This document shows, piece after piece, positions 63,821 through 64,000 of a DNA stretch of 64,000 nucleotides. Source of the stretch: Ruegeria sp. HKCCA6707 (GTDB lineage Bacteria > Pseudomonadota > Alphaproteobacteria > Rhodobacterales > Rhodobacteraceae); NCBI RefSeq assembly GCF_013033515.1, contig NZ_WQEG01000001.1, forward strand, positions 372,001 through 436,000. Direction: 5' to 3'. Each line of letters begins with the position of its first letter. Within the stretch, counting starts at the first letter, position 1. The notes below the pieces were generated by a model, which was given only the letters and a program-made list of their open reading frames with translations, made no database searches and was not told the origin of the DNA. The position numbers were made by a program, and so were the translations under genes.

Positions 63821-64000
63821 TTACCGGACGGCAGCCCACAGACGCAAGGCCTGAGCGGTCGCAGCGACATCATGCGCACGAATGATCTGCACACCCTGAG
63901 ACAATCCAGCCAAAGCCACAGCGATTGATCCCGGCGCGCGCGCATCCTTGCGTGGCTCTTTCCCAATCTGACCGATCAGCCCCTTACGCGACACTCCCAG
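63821..64000 (-). CDS. folP: Dihydropteroate synthase, C-terminal part (runs off window)
   Basis: The last 59 residues of FolP; the start is outside the window. [10 protein letters not shown] (sulfonamide-binding SRK motif) and [19 protein letters not shown] are the typical C-terminal blocks. It joins p-aminobenzoate and pterin pyrophosphate in folate synthesis. Stop TAA at 63821-63823, 34 bases before the glmM start. Confidence 0.93.
   Translation of the reverse strand: MGVSRKGLIGQIGKEPRKDARAPGSIAVALAGLSQGVQIIRAHDVAATAQALRLWAAVR

Overview
The window looks like chromosomal DNA of a Roseobacter-clade alphaproteobacterium (Rhodobacteraceae, Ruegeria/Phaeobacter-like). The support is moderately high GC, an aa3-type oxidase subunit I, RpoH next to RluD, a CarD/FdxA/S4/Suv3-helicase block, and a GC-rich double-hairpin intergenic element of a kind I recall from this clade. 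I see no phage, IS element or CRISPR array, and one tRNA gene. Gene density is high and most genes read as ordinary housekeeping loci.

Layout. 1-954: end of a tungstate-type ABC transporter (tupB, partial tupC). 1095-13308: a reductive pyrimidine degradation locus. A minus-strand run pydC-pydB-ABC ATPase-GNAT-two permeases-binding protein starts next to a divergent RutR-type regulator. preA and preT (dihydropyrimidine dehydrogenase) lie beyond an inserted MarR/EamA pair. A perfect RutR-type operator sits in the rutR-pydC gap and two degenerate tandem copies sit before preT, so the two blocks are probably one regulon. 13623-24094: a glycosyltransferase-like protein, metY, a SIMPL protein, an unusual PilM/GspL-PilP-like fusion, an Lrp regulator, a Kef antiporter, cobT/cobS and a Kv-type channel with a zinc ribbon. 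24217-32932: carD, fdxA, S4 protein, Suv3-like helicase, TPR, SCP2, hydrolase, oligoendopeptidase F and a GNAT. 32935-37670: DMT transporter, DksA-like protein, Gfo/Idh oxidoreductase, rpoH (with a heat-shock-like promoter), rluD and a small membrane protein.

37679-43759 is a minus-strand surface-glycan type cluster: a sulfotransferase, two paralogous GT2 enzymes, a fucosyltransferase-like TPR protein and an alpha/beta-hydrolase-like protein. It is followed by tRNA-Leu(GAG). 44381-53521 holds a FrnE-like DsbA, lipB, a possible small RNA with a strong terminator, a HIT protein, ctaD preceded by a perfect FNR box, an HCCA isomerase-like protein, a DUF2244-type protein, yqeY, carA, and a GT2 with an N-terminal double MshEN motif (predicted c-di-GMP input) whose start codon abuts the carA terminator. 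53524-64000 holds a GntR/FCD regulator, a HAD pyrimidine nucleotidase, a UbiH-family hydroxylase, a class V aminotransferase with a divergent HutC-like regulator, two overlapping Lrp genes divergent from ilvC, an ArsR/SRPBCC pair, a DMT transporter, glmM and the 3' end of folP.

The strongest candidates for follow-up are the RutR-controlled reductive pyrimidine locus with its own ABC importer and embedded acetyltransferase, the MshEN-GT2 enzyme with its terminator-overlapping ribosome binding site, the PilM/GspL-PilP-like fusion, and the sulfotransferase/GT2 cluster. All functions are read from sequence motifs and family knowledge; no database search was run.
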